Part shown: positions 32,273-42,030 of the stretch, piece after piece | Numbering within the stretch: the stretch's first letter is position 1 | How the letters are laid out: each line of letters begins with the position of its first letter | DNA from: Gilliamella sp. ESL0443 | GTDB lineage: Bacteria; Pseudomonadota; Gammaproteobacteria; Enterobacterales; Orbaceae | DNA: 64,000 nucleotides | Reading direction: 5' to 3' | Assembly (NCBI RefSeq): GCF_019469165.1 | Contig: NZ_CP048263.1 | Location: 992,001-1,056,000, forward strand | Program-made: the position numbers and the translations under genes | Notes under the pieces: model-generated | The model's input: only the letters and a program-made list of their open reading frames with translations | Told to the model about the DNA's origin: nothing | The model's database searches: none

Positions 32273-32306
32273 CATCAGATTTAACCCAATTACAAAGGAA
32301 TAACGA

Positions 32307-33275
32307 ATGATTGATTTTGGTGATTTTTACCAAATTATCGCAAAAAATAAGCTTAAAAATTGGCTTGAAGTATTACCAGCACAACTAGCTAATTGGCAAA
32401 AGCAAAATTTAGATAACCGTTTTAGCCAATGGTTAAATAGCATTAAACACTTGCCAGCCATTACCCCTTTTCAAATCGACTTCTTACACAGCGTAACGGC
32501 TAAAACTGAGCAACCGTTATCTTCAGGGGAACAGCAAAGAATCACCCAATTATTGAAAACTATGATGCCGTGGCGTAAAGGCCCTTTTCATCTTTATGGT
32601 GTGGATATTGATACAGAATGGCGTTCTGATTGGAAATGGGAGCGACTAATTAATCACATTGAAAATTTAGAGGGCAAAACAGTTCTCGATGTTGGTTGTA
32701 ATAGTGGTTATCACTTATGGCGAATGGTTGGCGCAGGAGCTAAACTTGCCGTTGGTATTGATCCAATGGCGCTTTATTTATGCCAATTTGAAGCAGTAAG
32801 AAAACTATTAGGTAATGATCAACGAGCTCACTTACTACCCTTAGGAATTGAGGAACTGCCAAAATTAAATGCATTTGATACGGTTTTTTCAATGGGCGTA
32901 TTATATCATCGCCGTTCGCCACTTGATCATCTTTACCAATTGAAAGATCAATTAGTTGATGGTGGGCAATTAGTGCTTGAAACCCTGGTTATTGAGGGAG
33001 TCGAACACCAAGCATTAATGCCAGGTGAACGTTATGCTCAAATGCGAAATGTCTATTTCATCCCATCTGTACCCACCATGATAAATTGGCTACATAAATG
33101 TGGTTTTAAAGAGATAAAAATGGTTGATATATCGAAAACCAGTTTAGATGAACAGCGCAAAACAGACTGGATGGAATCTGACTCATTAGCTGAGTTTCTT
33201 GATCCGAACGATTTGAGCAAAACGATTGAAGGTTACCCTGCTCCAATACGAGCGGTATTTGTTGCCCGAAAATAG
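32307..33275 (+). CDS. cmoB: tRNA U34 carboxymethyltransferase
   Basis: Uses carboxy-SAM made by CmoA to form cmo5U34 in tRNA. The 322-residue protein has [33 protein letters not shown] core text, the SAM-fold motif [15 protein letters not shown], and [14 protein letters not shown]. Length matches E. coli (323). AAAGGAATAACG precedes the ATG. Confidence 0.95.
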   Translation: MIDFGDFYQIIAKNKLKNWLEVLPAQLANWQKQNLDNRFSQWLNSIKHLPAITPFQIDFLHSVTAKTEQPLSSGEQQRITQLLKTMMPWRKGPFHLYGVDIDTEWRSDWKWERLINHIENLEGKTVLDVGCNSGYHLWRMVGAGAKLAVGIDPMALYLCQFEAVRKLLGNDQRAHLLPLGIEELPKLNAFDTVFSMGVLYHRRSPLDHLYQLKDQLVDGGQLVLETLVIEGVEHQALMPGERYAQMRNVYFIPSVPTMINWLHKCGFKEIKMVDISKTSLDEQRKTDWMESDSLAEFLDPNDLSKTIEGYPAPIRAVFVARK

Positions 33276-33306
33276 TGTATTGATCTTATCGAATCAATTA
33301 ACATAA

Positions 33307-33333
33307 AAAACGGGCTTATGCCCGTTTTGTTCT
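33307..33333. terminator. Bidirectional terminator between cmoB and the EEP gene
   Basis: AAAACGGGC and GCCCGTTTT pair around a TTAT loop, with A-rich and T-rich flanks on either side. Confidence 0.88.
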
Positions 33334-33350
33334 TAATTCTATAGATGATA

Positions 33351-34250
33351 TTAATTATTCTTTATAATCATTTGAACTGGGTAGTGATCTGAATACTTAT
33401 CAGTAAAATCATCTTTGAGTACCTTAACATCAATCACGTTATCTTTAAGTGGTGGTGAGACATAGATATAATCATAACGTAATGGTACTGATGCTTGATC
33501 ATAAAAGACTTTAGTTGGTGCGGTTGAGATAAATTCTTTGTGTTTTATCTTTAATGCATCAATATAACCCGCATCAAGTAGATTTTGTTGAACGGTATAG
33601 CTTAATTGGCCATTTACCAGATTATCAAGAATTGGTCTTTTCTTCTGTTTTTCTTTTATATCTTCTAAAAGCGTGCTTTTATCATAATCAGGTTTATCTG
33701 CTGGAGAGAATGAATTCAAATCCCCCGCGATTATCCATTTACCATTAGGATCACGACTGTATTTAATTGAATCTATAATCAAATTAATTTCATCGATACG
33801 CTTAGCCGTCCAAAACGGGTTCATATGGGTTATCACAAAATGATAATTACCAACATCTGCAAACAGTGCTCCATGCCATAGATTATCAACCACTTTATTC
33901 ACATTTACGATAGGATATTTTGAGGTAATGGCAACTGGGAAAAAAGCAGGATCATCTGGTGACTCTTTTAACAGAACAGCGTATTTGTGACCATAACTGG
34001 CTGCAAATTTTTCAAGTTTTTCTCGAGTAAAGAAATTCATCTCTTGCCAGGCAATGATATCGGCATCTTGAGCTTTTGCCCAATCAATATATTTCTGCTT
34101 GCCTTCGCTCTCATCTAACTTCATCCCGTTATAAACATTATAACTGATGATTTTAAGTTGCTTAACATCATCAATTGATGCGTAAGCACTTGAAGCACTA
34201 AAAATAATACCACCAATTAATGCTGCAATTTTCAATCTAGTTTTACTCAT
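33351..34250 (-). CDS. Secreted endonuclease/exonuclease/phosphatase-family hydrolase
   Basis: A 299-residue protein with a cleavable signal peptide (hydrophobic AALIGGIIFSASSAYA, cleavage after the AYA). EEP-fold motifs follow: ISYNVYNGM, IAWQEMNFF (metal Glu), WIIAGDLNSFSP (Asp/Asn) and YSDHYPVQMI. Export suggests a nuclease or phosphodiesterase acting outside the cytoplasm. No specific homologue is recognised. It differs clearly from the cytosolic YafD-like EEP protein at 22 kb. Confidence 0.8.
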   Translation of the reverse strand: MSKTRLKIAALIGGIIFSASSAYASIDDVKQLKIISYNVYNGMKLDESEGKQKYIDWAKAQDADIIAWQEMNFFTREKLEKFAASYGHKYAVLLKESPDDPAFFPVAITSKYPIVNVNKVVDNLWHGALFADVGNYHFVITHMNPFWTAKRIDEINLIIDSIKYSRDPNGKWIIAGDLNSFSPADKPDYDKSTLLEDIKEKQKKRPILDNLVNGQLSYTVQQNLLDAGYIDALKIKHKEFISTAPTKVFYDQASVPLRYDYIYVSPPLKDNVIDVKVLKDDFTDKYSDHYPVQMIIKNN

Positions 34251-34582
34251 AAGATATTCCTTTATTTTATTAACTCACTATAAATATTATATTGATTCGA
34301 TTTTAATCAAAATTCTTTTTATGATTTATGTGATTTAGGTCAATATTATTATCTACAATTCGTGCGATTCGAATTTTATTCAAGGAAGGAGCATGATCTG
34401 TGAATATAAAGATTGGATAATTGCGATTTTGAAACTTCAAAAACCCCGCTCCTCAACTTTTTTTATAATATAAATACAATTCAATAAATTCAGAATAACG
34501 GTTATTGATAAAATAAAAGGCATAATAAAAATATTATACCTTTTATAATTATTGTAGTGATAAATTACACAATGACTAAAAT
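34251..34582. other. 332-base gap with a repeated short element and a possible sORF
   Basis: It holds the AT-rich promoter side of the secreted EEP gene and a plus-strand small frame at 34393-34473. That frame contains AAAACCCCGCTCCTCAAC followed by seven T, which recurs with one change at 25625. Nothing else is recognised. Confidence 0.5.
34393..34473 (+). CDS. Possible 26-aa small protein ending QKPRSSTFFII
   Basis: The frame starts MICEYKDWIIAILKL behind AAGGAAGGAG, a strong ribosome-binding site though the nearest copy is close to the ATG. The C-terminal QKPRSSTFF is shared in frame with the sORF at 25566-25661, while the N-termini differ. The shared block could be a small-protein motif or simply a DNA repeat. 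Confidence 0.3.
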   Translation: MICEYKDWIIAILKLQKPRSSTFFII

Positions 34583-35545
34583 TTATTTGATAATATAGAT
34601 ATTAGTATCTTGGGTAAAATTTAAAAATTTTTCAAATGGGCCATATGCTTGGTAATAAGTCATATTTGGATCTATTTCTTTAGGACAAAGTTCATCAGAT
34701 TTTCTTAAAGAATTTATGCCTTCCTCTCCACCTAATTTTTTATACTTACTAGCAAAGTCATCACCATTTAAAGTGAAAAGTTGTTTCCAATTATCTAATG
34801 TGTCTGCTAAATATTTTTTACCAGCATCACATTCAATTCCACCCAAATTAATTTTAGGGAATACGTATTGCTCAATCTCAGCAAATTTTACTGGTTTATT
34901 AGGAAAACTTACTTCAAATCCTGTCTCTGGATCTTCATTGGATTCAAAAAATTCATTTTTTAATAAGGTGATATAATCTTTTTCACGATAGACTTTAATT
35001 CTAGGAAGTTGGATATCTTTTTTGGTTTTAAATTTTTTAGGAAGTTCATTAGGGGCTTCCTGGTTGATTGAATAGTCCCAAGTATTATCTTCCCTTTCGA
35101 TAAAAACATCATTTATCACTTTAACAGGTAGTTCAACTTCTTCTTCTACACCATTTATAATAATGGAGACTTTTCGTAAAGATTTTTCATATAACTTATC
35201 ATAATCTTCGGCACTGGTATTTTCAGTAGCGTAGATATAGGTATGAAACATATAGTTGCTTTGTGTAGGATTAATAAAACCATCATTAGGAAACCTAGCT
35301 GGTTTAACGATAAAATCGAGCGACTCATTGTTATAAGCTAAATTATGCTTACCATATTCAAAAGTATAGGTAGTGTTAGAGTTAGCCGGAATAGCGAGTT
35401 CTTTACCATCAATGGCTACTACAATTTCATTATCAGTGGGATTATCAATCATACGAACAACTGACTTAGGTTCATCGGAACAGCTACAAAGCATAACGCC
35501 ACAGACAATTAAAATGGGTAATTGAATTTTTTTCATCACATTCAT
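34583..35545 (-). CDS. Lipoprotein of unknown function
   Basis: A 320-residue protein with a lipoprotein signal (IQLPILIVCGVMLCSC, Cys about 22-24). I do not recognise the family. After the lipobox comes a region predicting short beta strands (NPTDNEIVVAIDGKELAIPANSNTTYTFEYGKHNLAYN), like a PEGA-type or Ig-like fold, then a more polar region with two Cys (GGIECDAGKKYL, DELCPKEIDP). A start at 35536 is equally possible; neither has a clear ribosome-binding site. It stands alone. Confidence 0.65.
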   Translation of the reverse strand: MNVMKKIQLPILIVCGVMLCSCSDEPKSVVRMIDNPTDNEIVVAIDGKELAIPANSNTTYTFEYGKHNLAYNNESLDFIVKPARFPNDGFINPTQSNYMFHTYIYATENTSAEDYDKLYEKSLRKVSIIINGVEEEVELPVKVINDVFIEREDNTWDYSINQEAPNELPKKFKTKKDIQLPRIKVYREKDYITLLKNEFFESNEDPETGFEVSFPNKPVKFAEIEQYVFPKINLGGIECDAGKKYLADTLDNWKQLFTLNGDDFASKYKKLGGEEGINSLRKSDELCPKEIDPNMTYYQAYGPFEKFLNFTQDTNIYIIK

Positions 35546-35682
35546 TTATATTCATAATTGGGGAGATAACAATTTTATCATGGTGAAAAATCAAAATAAA
35601 TGAATTATTTATCTTTAAATTGCTTTACAAAATAGTTTTTGATCTAATCAAAGTTTGAAAGCAGTTATATAAAATATGAAAA

Positions 35683-35706
35683 ATATCCTAATAGTAATTA
35701 GGATAT
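35683..35706 (-). terminator. Terminator after the MetQ-like gene
   Basis: ATATCCTAA and TTAGGATAT pair; on the minus strand a run of T follows. Confidence 0.8.
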
Positions 35707-35717
35707 CTTGGAAAGAT

Positions 35718-36542
35718 TTACTGCTGTGGCCAAATAAAGCGACCTTTAGCGTCAGGATCTTCATTAATAAATTTTCTAAGCTGATCTGATTGATAAAGTT
35801 TTTTTACATCTTGCGCCCACTTGGTATTTAAGTTTTCTTTCTTAACTACGACCATTAATTCAAGATTCGGAGTTAACTTTTCTTGAACTAAAACATTATC
35901 TGCAGGAATATGACTTAACCATGCTATTCCCCCAGGCATTATGGCATAATCAACTTCATTAAGCGTTCTAGGAATAATTTCAGATAATATTGCTTTAAAT
36001 TTTAAATTATACTTATTTTCTGCAATATCATTTAAATCTAACGTTCCTGCTTCACTTTCAGGTTTTAAGGTGATCCAATTCAAACTTTGTAATAATTGTA
36101 ATGAACGAGCTTTATTTGATGGGTCATTTGGAATAAGAATTGTCTGTCCATCAGCAATTTCATTTATTGAATGATGTTTTTGTGAAAAAAGCGCCGCGGA
36201 TATTGAAGGAATATGAACTAAAGAAACAAGATCACTCTTAGTTTCTTTATTATATACATCTAAATAAGATTGATGTTGAGCGGCATTGAGATCGATACTT
36301 CCTTCAACTAAAGCGGTATTTGAATCCCTTAATGAACTGAAATTTACCATCTTAACTTTATAACCTTCTTGTTCTAAAGCAGGTTTTACGACTTTTTCCA
36401 TCATTATATTATGCATACTTGGTGGCAAACCAACTACGATTTCTTTCTTCTCTTGTTGGTTGTTTTTAGCTGAATCAGACTTGTTGTCACACCCAATTAA
36501 TGTAAATCCTAATAATATAAACAGGTAAATATATTTTTTCAT
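35718..36542 (-). CDS. MetQ/NlpA-family substrate-binding lipoprotein
   Basis: A 274-residue lipoprotein (lipobox LIGC, Cys about 18). The mature part matches the NlpA/MetQ fold: IVVGLPPSMHNIMM, YKVKMVNFSSLRDSNTALVEGSIDLNAAQHQSYLDVYN, ILIPNDPSNKARSLQLLQ, IMPGGIAWLSHIPADN. Such proteins feed methionine or related amino acids to an ABC importer (MetNI). No importer genes are nearby, so it is an orphan like E. coli NlpA. I start at the ATG at 36542, with AGGGAG five bases ahead, rather than the GTG at 36548. Confidence 0.85.
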   Translation of the reverse strand: MKKYIYLFILLGFTLIGCDNKSDSAKNNQQEKKEIVVGLPPSMHNIMMEKVVKPALEQEGYKVKMVNFSSLRDSNTALVEGSIDLNAAQHQSYLDVYNKETKSDLVSLVHIPSISAALFSQKHHSINEIADGQTILIPNDPSNKARSLQLLQSLNWITLKPESEAGTLDLNDIAENKYNLKFKAILSEIIPRTLNEVDYAIMPGGIAWLSHIPADNVLVQEKLTPNLELMVVVKKENLNTKWAQDVKKLYQSDQLRKFINEDPDAKGRFIWPQQ

Positions 36543-36826
36543 TATCACTCCCTATTAAGATAAATTAGTCGAACATATTCTGATACGACTATTGAGTCAT
36601 TATAGTCGGTGAATAACTATTGGGATAATACGAAAAAATTATATCTATATTCAAATTGGAAATATGTGAAATAAGATTAAAATATTGCTAAGAAAATAGG
36701 ATATCAATAAATTAGTTAAACTAGTATCCTTAATATTATTAAGCTTTTGAGTTCAATGTCCTTATTATATTAAAAAAATAATGGTATCCTTAGGATTAGG
36801 ACCAGATTTTAAACATAAGGATCATA

Positions 36827-37591
36827 ATGAAAAAAACTATCATTTGCTTTTTATCATTTTTGATAATTGGCTGTAACCCAAAGAGTGATAATGAGCAAGC
36901 TATTAATAATAATTACTTATTTTTTCAAGCTCCTGAACTTAAACCATTTTCCAAACCAATAAAAAAACAAATATTATCTGGTAGCATAAACCAAGAGTTT
37001 ACTATAAATCAGCAAGGTTTTATTACCTCTGTTGTTTCACCCGAAATTCAACCTACTTTTAATCAATCATCAGATAAAGCATTTCCAGTCAAAATAGATA
37101 TTGATTACCAAAAATCCTTAATGATTTTCTCGCAACAAGATCAATTTCTTTTAGAATTTTATATAAAATTCGATAATGACAAGAACATGACCGAAATTCA
37201 TGAAGCAAAGCTACCTATTGCTTGGTATGCTAATTATGATGAGCAAAAAAGATTGATTAAGCTTACAAAAAAAACTGATCCTAATCTTATTACCTTCGTA
37301 TCAACATTTCTTTATGACCAAAATAATTTGAAAAAAATCATTGAAGAAACCACACTTAAAGAAAATGATGAAACAAAACTAATGTCAAAAAATGAAGTTG
37401 AATATTTTTATAATAATCATCATCAAATTGATAAAAAAATAATTTATTTAGATGATTATATAACAAAAAATAACCAAAAATTAGAATGCCAGTTTTATGA
37501 TTTTAATCAATTTGGTGATTGGACGAAATATTATTGCTTAAAGCCTAATGAAAATTTCAGTTTCTTTGTTTTACGTGAAATTGAATATTAA
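36827..37591 (+). CDS. Lipoprotein, first of a tandem paralogous pair
   Basis: A 254-residue lipoprotein (lipobox LIIGC, Cys16) of a family I cannot name. It shares with its downstream neighbour the segments APELKPFSKPIKKQ, a glycine/serine turn with QEFTINQQGFITS, and a C-terminal FYDFNQFGDWTKYYCLKPNE followed by a strand ending LREIEY. The repeated X-W-T-K pattern and tyrosine-rich strands suggest an all-beta fold. AAGGATCATA precedes the ATG. Confidence 0.65.
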   Translation: MKKTIICFLSFLIIGCNPKSDNEQAINNNYLFFQAPELKPFSKPIKKQILSGSINQEFTINQQGFITSVVSPEIQPTFNQSSDKAFPVKIDIDYQKSLMIFSQQDQFLLEFYIKFDNDKNMTEIHEAKLPIAWYANYDEQKRLIKLTKKTDPNLITFVSTFLYDQNNLKKIIEETTLKENDETKLMSKNEVEYFYNNHHQIDKKIIYLDDYITKNNQKLECQFYDFNQFGDWTKYYCLKPNENFSFFVLREIEY

Positions 37592-37620
37592 CCTTTAAGT
37601 AAATAAACAGGAGTATAATA

Positions 37621-38373
37621 ATGAAAATCAAAATAATTCTGCTTATCAGTTTAGTGCTATTGGGATGTAAAGATAATCATACTCCCAATATAGCCGTTGA
37701 AAATAGCTATTTAATCCATGCCGGTATAGATTTAGCTCCCCATTCCATTCCAATTAAAGAACAGTCATTAAAAGGGGGTAATCCTGTAACTTTAACTGCA
37801 AATACCGATGGACTTATTGAATCAATGACTTTAGATTTTTATAAATTTATTATTGATTATAAAAATGGGAAATATACTTATGAATCTGAAAATAAGAACC
37901 TGAATCTTGATATCAAGTTTGATCAAGAAAAAAATATTCTTTCTTATCAGGATGCTAAAAAAAATAATAAATTATTGGTAGGTTATGATTCTAATGGGCG
38001 AGTAATAAAAATTGAAGATTCAATCGATGACTTTGATTTCATTAGTCAAGTTGATTATGAAAACGATTTAGTCTCTAAAAGGGTTGTAGAAATTTTTCAA
38101 AAATACGATGAAACTGACAGTTTCATCGTTGTTTTAAGAGAATATAAATATTTTTATAATGATAAAAAACAATTGAGTAAAAGAATTCAATACGACTACA
38201 AAATTGAATTAGGCAAAATTGTACTCGATGAAAACAATCAAAGAATAGCTGAGATGAAGGAAGAGTGTTCTTATGGTGATTATAATCAACACGGAGATTG
38301 GACTAAAGAATATTGTTTAGGTCCAAATAAAGTGACGACGCATTTTTATTTACGAACTTTGGAATACTTTTGA
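37621..38373 (+). CDS. Lipoprotein, second of a tandem paralogous pair
   Basis: A 250-residue lipoprotein (lipobox LLGC, Cys16). Paralogous to the upstream gene: AGIDLAPHSIPIKEQ, LTANTDGLIESM, GYDSNGRVIKIED and C-terminal GDYNQHGDWTKEYCLGPNK with a final LRTLEYF. It has one Cys pair near the C-terminus in common with the paralog. The gap is only 29 bases and contains AGGAG, so the two form an operon. Identity is low outside the shared blocks, implying an old duplication. Function unknown. Confidence 0.65.
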   Translation: MKIKIILLISLVLLGCKDNHTPNIAVENSYLIHAGIDLAPHSIPIKEQSLKGGNPVTLTANTDGLIESMTLDFYKFIIDYKNGKYTYESENKNLNLDIKFDQEKNILSYQDAKKNNKLLVGYDSNGRVIKIEDSIDDFDFISQVDYENDLVSKRVVEIFQKYDETDSFIVVLREYKYFYNDKKQLSKRIQYDYKIELGKIVLDENNQRIAEMKEECSYGDYNQHGDWTKEYCLGPNKVTTHFYLRTLEYF

Positions 38374-38428
38374 TTAAATTGATAAAAAAGTCATTTAAAT
38401 ATTATTTAAAATCAATTTATTATTTAAC

Positions 38429-38456
38429 CCTCGATATTTCAAATATAATATCGAGG
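38429..38456. terminator. Hairpin between convergent lipoprotein and aldo/keto reductase genes
   Basis: CCTCGATAT and ATATCGAGG pair around a loop of about 10 bases; there is no strong T-run. Confidence 0.45.
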
Positions 38457-38494
38457 ATTAGCGAGCTGTAAAAAACAGTTAAAAAATAATATTT

Positions 38495-39457
38495 TTAGAT
38501 TGCTCCCATAATAACATGGGGGATATAAAGTTCCTCAAGATAAGCAATATCATCTTTAGTTAATGAAACTTTTAACGCGCCGACTGCATCATCCAAATAT
38601 TGCGTTTTGGTTGCACCAATGATAGGTGATGCAACGCCTTTAGCAAATTGCCATGCTAGCGCAACTTGCGTCATGGTTACACCATATTTTTGTGCGATAT
38701 CATTTACTCTTACAACAATTTCTCTATCTATTTGTTGCGTACTATCATATTTGGCAATAGCGACTTTATCAGTTTTACTTCGCAACGTATCGGTTTTCCA
38801 TTCTAATCGGGAAAGTCTACCAGCCGCTAATGGGCTATAAGGAGTTAATGAAACATGGAATTGCTTACAGATCGGAATTAACTCTCTTTCATCTTCGCGA
38901 TACAATAAATTATAGTGATTTTGCATTGAAACAAATTGAGTCCAACCATTTTGCTTAGCTGCCAGCTGCATATTATAAAATTGATAACCATACATTGCCG
39001 AAGCACCTAGGGCTCGTACCTTACCCATCTCGACCAAATGATGTAATGCCGCCATGGTTTCTTCAATCGGTGTACTGTAATCAAAACGATGAATTATGTA
39101 TAAATCGACGTAATCGGTACCCAATCGTTTAAGGGATCCATCAATTTCTCTTTCAATAGCTGTTTTAGAGAGGTGTCCTTCGTTAAAATAGACTTTAGTG
39201 GCCAAAACGACTTTATCTCTAGCGATATTTCGTTTCAATGCTCTTCCAACATATTCCTCGCTAGTTCCACTTGAATAAGTATTAGCTGTATCAATAAAAT
39301 TAATACCTAGATCTAAAGCATGTTTAATGATGGCTTCACTTTGGTCGGGATTAAGTGTCCAGTCATGCATTTTACTGGCAGGATCACCAAAACTCATACA
39401 TCCTAAGCAAAACCTGGAGACCTCAATATCAGAAGTACCTAATTTTATATAATCCAT
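38495..39457 (-). CDS. Aldo/keto reductase
   Basis: A 320-residue NADPH-dependent oxidoreductase of the AKR superfamily. The catalytic tetrad is visible: Asp and Tyr in INFIDTANTYSSGTSEE, Lys in VVLATKVYF, His in YIIHRFDYSTP. The cofactor-binding tail has ASPIIGATKTQYLDDAV. It resembles the YajO/YdjG group. The LysR gene divergent at 39612 is the likely regulator. Physiological substrate unknown. Confidence 0.9.
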   Translation of the reverse strand: MDYIKLGTSDIEVSRFCLGCMSFGDPASKMHDWTLNPDQSEAIIKHALDLGINFIDTANTYSSGTSEEYVGRALKRNIARDKVVLATKVYFNEGHLSKTAIEREIDGSLKRLGTDYVDLYIIHRFDYSTPIEETMAALHHLVEMGKVRALGASAMYGYQFYNMQLAAKQNGWTQFVSMQNHYNLLYREDERELIPICKQFHVSLTPYSPLAAGRLSRLEWKTDTLRSKTDKVAIAKYDSTQQIDREIVVRVNDIAQKYGVTMTQVALAWQFAKGVASPIIGATKTQYLDDAVGALKVSLTKDDIAYLEELYIPHVIMGAI

Positions 39458-39611
39458 ACAATAACTCCTCAGTATGTCAGAATCGTTTAAATAATTTAAT
39501 AAATTGATAAAAAGTCAATTTTGATAATATTATTTTAGAGATAACTTTTATTGAGATAAACAGGGTATTCATTTATAGTATCATGAATTAAATTCATTAA
39601 TTTTATATATT

Positions 39612-40493
39612 ATGCATAACTATAATGAACTCAATTACTTTATTACTATCGCTGAAGCAAAAAGCTTTATTGGAGCAGCTAAATCTTTGGGAGTTTCCTC
39701 TTCCGCATTAAGCCATAGTATGAGGAATTTAGAAACTCGATTAAATCTCAGGCTATTTAATCGTACAACTCGAAGTCTTTCACTAACTGAAGCTGGTGAA
39801 CAACTTTATAAACAACTAGCGCCTCTATTTAAACAGATAAATGAAGAAGTTAACGCACTTGGGGATTATTTAGATACGCCATCAGGTACAATTAGGATCA
39901 ACGCATCAAATATTGCGATTGAAAACTTTATATATCCTAAATTAAGTCAATTTTCCTTACGCTATCCACAAATTAAGATTGAAATTGAATGTGACAATAA
40001 TCTAGTCGATATCGTTAAAGATGGTTTTGATATGGGTTGTAGAATTGGGAATGACCTTGCTAAAGAAATGGTTGCTGTAAAAATATCAGATCCTTTGCGA
40101 ATGGTCCTAGTTGCTAGTCCTGATTATCTAAAGCACAGAAAAGAGCCTAAACAGATAAGTGATTTAGATCAACATCTTTTAATTGGTAAAAAAGTTTCAA
40201 GCCAACATGGAATGGAAACAATTTGGGAATTTACTAATAGTGGTAATATTATTCAATATCACCCCTCTACTCACTTCTCCATCAATAATCATTTAAGAAA
40301 ACAAGCGATACTTGATGGCTTAGGTATTTGTTGGATTGGTTATCCTGATGTAAAAAATGAATTAGCAACTGGAAGACTTATAGAATTATTAAGCGACTAT
40401 TCAATTACCTATGAGCCATTTTATATCTATTATCCAAGCCGTAAAGGCCACTCAAATGTTTTTAAACTTGTTTTAGATGCATTGAAATCTTAA
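39612..40493 (+). CDS. LysR-family transcriptional regulator
   Basis: A 293-residue protein with a LysR winged helix-turn-helix at the N-terminus (YFITIAEAKSFIGAAKSLGVSSSALSHSMRNLETRLNLRLFNRTTRSLSLTEAG) and a periplasmic-binding-like effector domain. Closest in style to the AaeR/YafC subgroup. It is divergent from the aldo/keto reductase gene across 154 bases, the typical layout for a LysR regulator and its target. A terminator follows. Confidence 0.92.
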   Translation: MHNYNELNYFITIAEAKSFIGAAKSLGVSSSALSHSMRNLETRLNLRLFNRTTRSLSLTEAGEQLYKQLAPLFKQINEEVNALGDYLDTPSGTIRINASNIAIENFIYPKLSQFSLRYPQIKIEIECDNNLVDIVKDGFDMGCRIGNDLAKEMVAVKISDPLRMVLVASPDYLKHRKEPKQISDLDQHLLIGKKVSSQHGMETIWEFTNSGNIIQYHPSTHFSINNHLRKQAILDGLGICWIGYPDVKNELATGRLIELLSDYSITYEPFYIYYPSRKGHSNVFKLVLDALKS

Positions 40494-40514
40494 TTAGATT
40501 AATCTTTATATTTT

Positions 40515-40541
40515 AAAAAGGCAGTAATACTGCCTTTTTAA
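40515..40541. terminator. Bidirectional terminator between lysR and acid phosphatase genes
   Basis: AAAAAGGCAGT and ACTGCCTTTTT pair around AAT. Confidence 0.9.
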
Positions 40542-40558
40542 TTTTCCAAAATGGCCTA

Positions 40559-41353
40559 TCAATTTTTTAATAAACTATATTGATGATTAACTTCGTCAAT
40601 TGCTTTGCGAAGATCTTCTTGAAACTGTGGGATAGTTTGTAATTTTGAGTATTCCACTGCCCCAACCATTCTACCGGCATTTACGTCGGTCTGCCAATGG
40701 GCCCCACAAATCATTCTGCTTTGACCAAATTCATAGCCTCGTTTGATTAACGCTTCAGCATGTGAAGGTGAAATTTGAGCTAGAACTAAAGCTAATGTCC
40801 AACCATAAGCGGTATGACCTGATGGAAATGAACCATTTTGACGTAATCGTTCTTCTTCATCAACAGGCTGGCAAGAGTGATTACCAAAATAGACAAAAGG
40901 ACGTTTTCGCATATAAAACTCTTTAGCCGTTTTAGTGGCATTATCAGCAGAATCAACCAATAAATCGCCAAACATTTTATATAAAGTGGGTGTTGTTTCG
41001 GGTGATATTGTAATACCTAAAGGTTCAGAAAAAATTTCAGCTACATTTGCCGTATGCAAATCAGCATCCTTTGTTGCTTGTTTCCAACGATCAGTATCTT
41101 TGAGATTATAACCATGTAAATAGGCAATCTTATCTGCTTCAAATTCAGGCGTACCTTCTTGAGGATAAATAGGCAAGTATTCTTTACTACTAACGGCTTG
41201 ATCGGCAGTATGATATGTAACCCCAACTTCATGACCAAGAAAGTCTTCTGTTGATCCTTTTTGAAAAGCAAATAATGATGAAGAAAATATTAAAGAACAG
41301 TAGAGTGTTGAAATGAAAATTGTCAATTTTCTAACATTTATTTTTTCTGCCAT
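40559..41353 (-). CDS. Class A nonspecific acid phosphatase (PhoN/PhoC type)
   Basis: A 264-residue exported PAP2-type phosphatase with an N-terminal signal segment (FISTLYCSLIFSSSLFAF). The three PAP2 phosphatase motifs are complete: KRPFVYFGNHSC, NGSFPSGHTAYGWTLA with GSFPSGHT, and SRMICGAHWQTDVNAGR. It hydrolyses phosphomonoesters in the periplasm, probably for phosphate scavenging. Relatives in Salmonella, Morganella and Shigella are about 250 residues. Confidence 0.92.
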   Translation of the reverse strand: MAEKINVRKLTIFISTLYCSLIFSSSLFAFQKGSTEDFLGHEVGVTYHTADQAVSSKEYLPIYPQEGTPEFEADKIAYLHGYNLKDTDRWKQATKDADLHTANVAEIFSEPLGITISPETTPTLYKMFGDLLVDSADNATKTAKEFYMRKRPFVYFGNHSCQPVDEEERLRQNGSFPSGHTAYGWTLALVLAQISPSHAEALIKRGYEFGQSRMICGAHWQTDVNAGRMVGAVEYSKLQTIPQFQEDLRKAIDEVNHQYSLLKN

Positions 41354-41488
41354 ATTTTACTCCTATTACCAGATTAATGATTAAACAGGCTTACTTCGGA
41401 GAACTTGGAAAAATTTGATGATAATAATAACTTTATTTAGTATTAATTTTTTAGGATTTGGGTGAGCAGTTGAAATATGATCTATTAT

Positions 41489-41575
41489 TGGTGCCAGTGG
41501 TCGGACTCGAACCGACACGCTTTTAAGGGCGGCGGATTTTGAATCCGCTGCGTCTACCAATTTCGCCACACTGGC
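41489..41575 (-). tRNA. tRNA-Leu (CAA)
   Basis: The minus strand reads GCCAGTGTGGCGAAATTGG with class II features: a long variable arm and the anticodon loop TTCAAAA giving CAA. The T-arm GGTTCGAGTCC and encoded CCA are present, 87 bases in all. It corresponds to the leuX type. Confidence 0.97.
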
Positions 41576-41674
41576 ATCTGAAGTGTAAATAAGTAAACGT
41601 TGGCAATTATACTAAGCTTTGTGATATCTGCAACAGATATTATTATAAACGCAGTTAGTTGCCTAAAATTTCTA

Positions 41675-41917
41675 CTACCATTTACGTTTCCAAGCAGGTA
41701 ATTTTTTTAAAATAGTATAAGCGGTCTCTTTTGCCACTAAATAATCAACATTATGGTTATTTGAATATTTAAGAGTAACTTCTTGCCATTTTTCATCAAA
41801 GGTTTTCATTGAACCATCTGAATGAGCGCAATGTTTACAGTAGTTTTTCGACAAATCATGTAAAGGATAATCAGCAATAGCTGTCATTGGCATACCACAA
41901 GCAATACACATTTTCAT
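41675..41917 (-). CDS. Small zinc-ribbon protein
   Basis: An 80-residue protein with MCIACGMPM at the N-terminus and NYCKHCAHSDGSMKTFDE in the middle: two CxxC pairs that should bind zinc, as in the putative zinc-ribbon domain family found alone or at the end of regulators. The C-terminal half is helical and basic (LKKLPAWKRKW). No function is established. Confidence 0.7.
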   Translation of the reverse strand: MKMCIACGMPMTAIADYPLHDLSKNYCKHCAHSDGSMKTFDEKWQEVTLKYSNNHNVDYLVAKETAYTILKKLPAWKRKW

Positions 41918-42030
41918 ATTTTAAATTCCAATTAATTTGCAGGTAATTAAAATAAATCGACTTAACCTGAATAAAAATGCTACTCCGAGTTTAGATTGAA
42001 TACAAGATATATAAGAATGGCTATTTTTTA

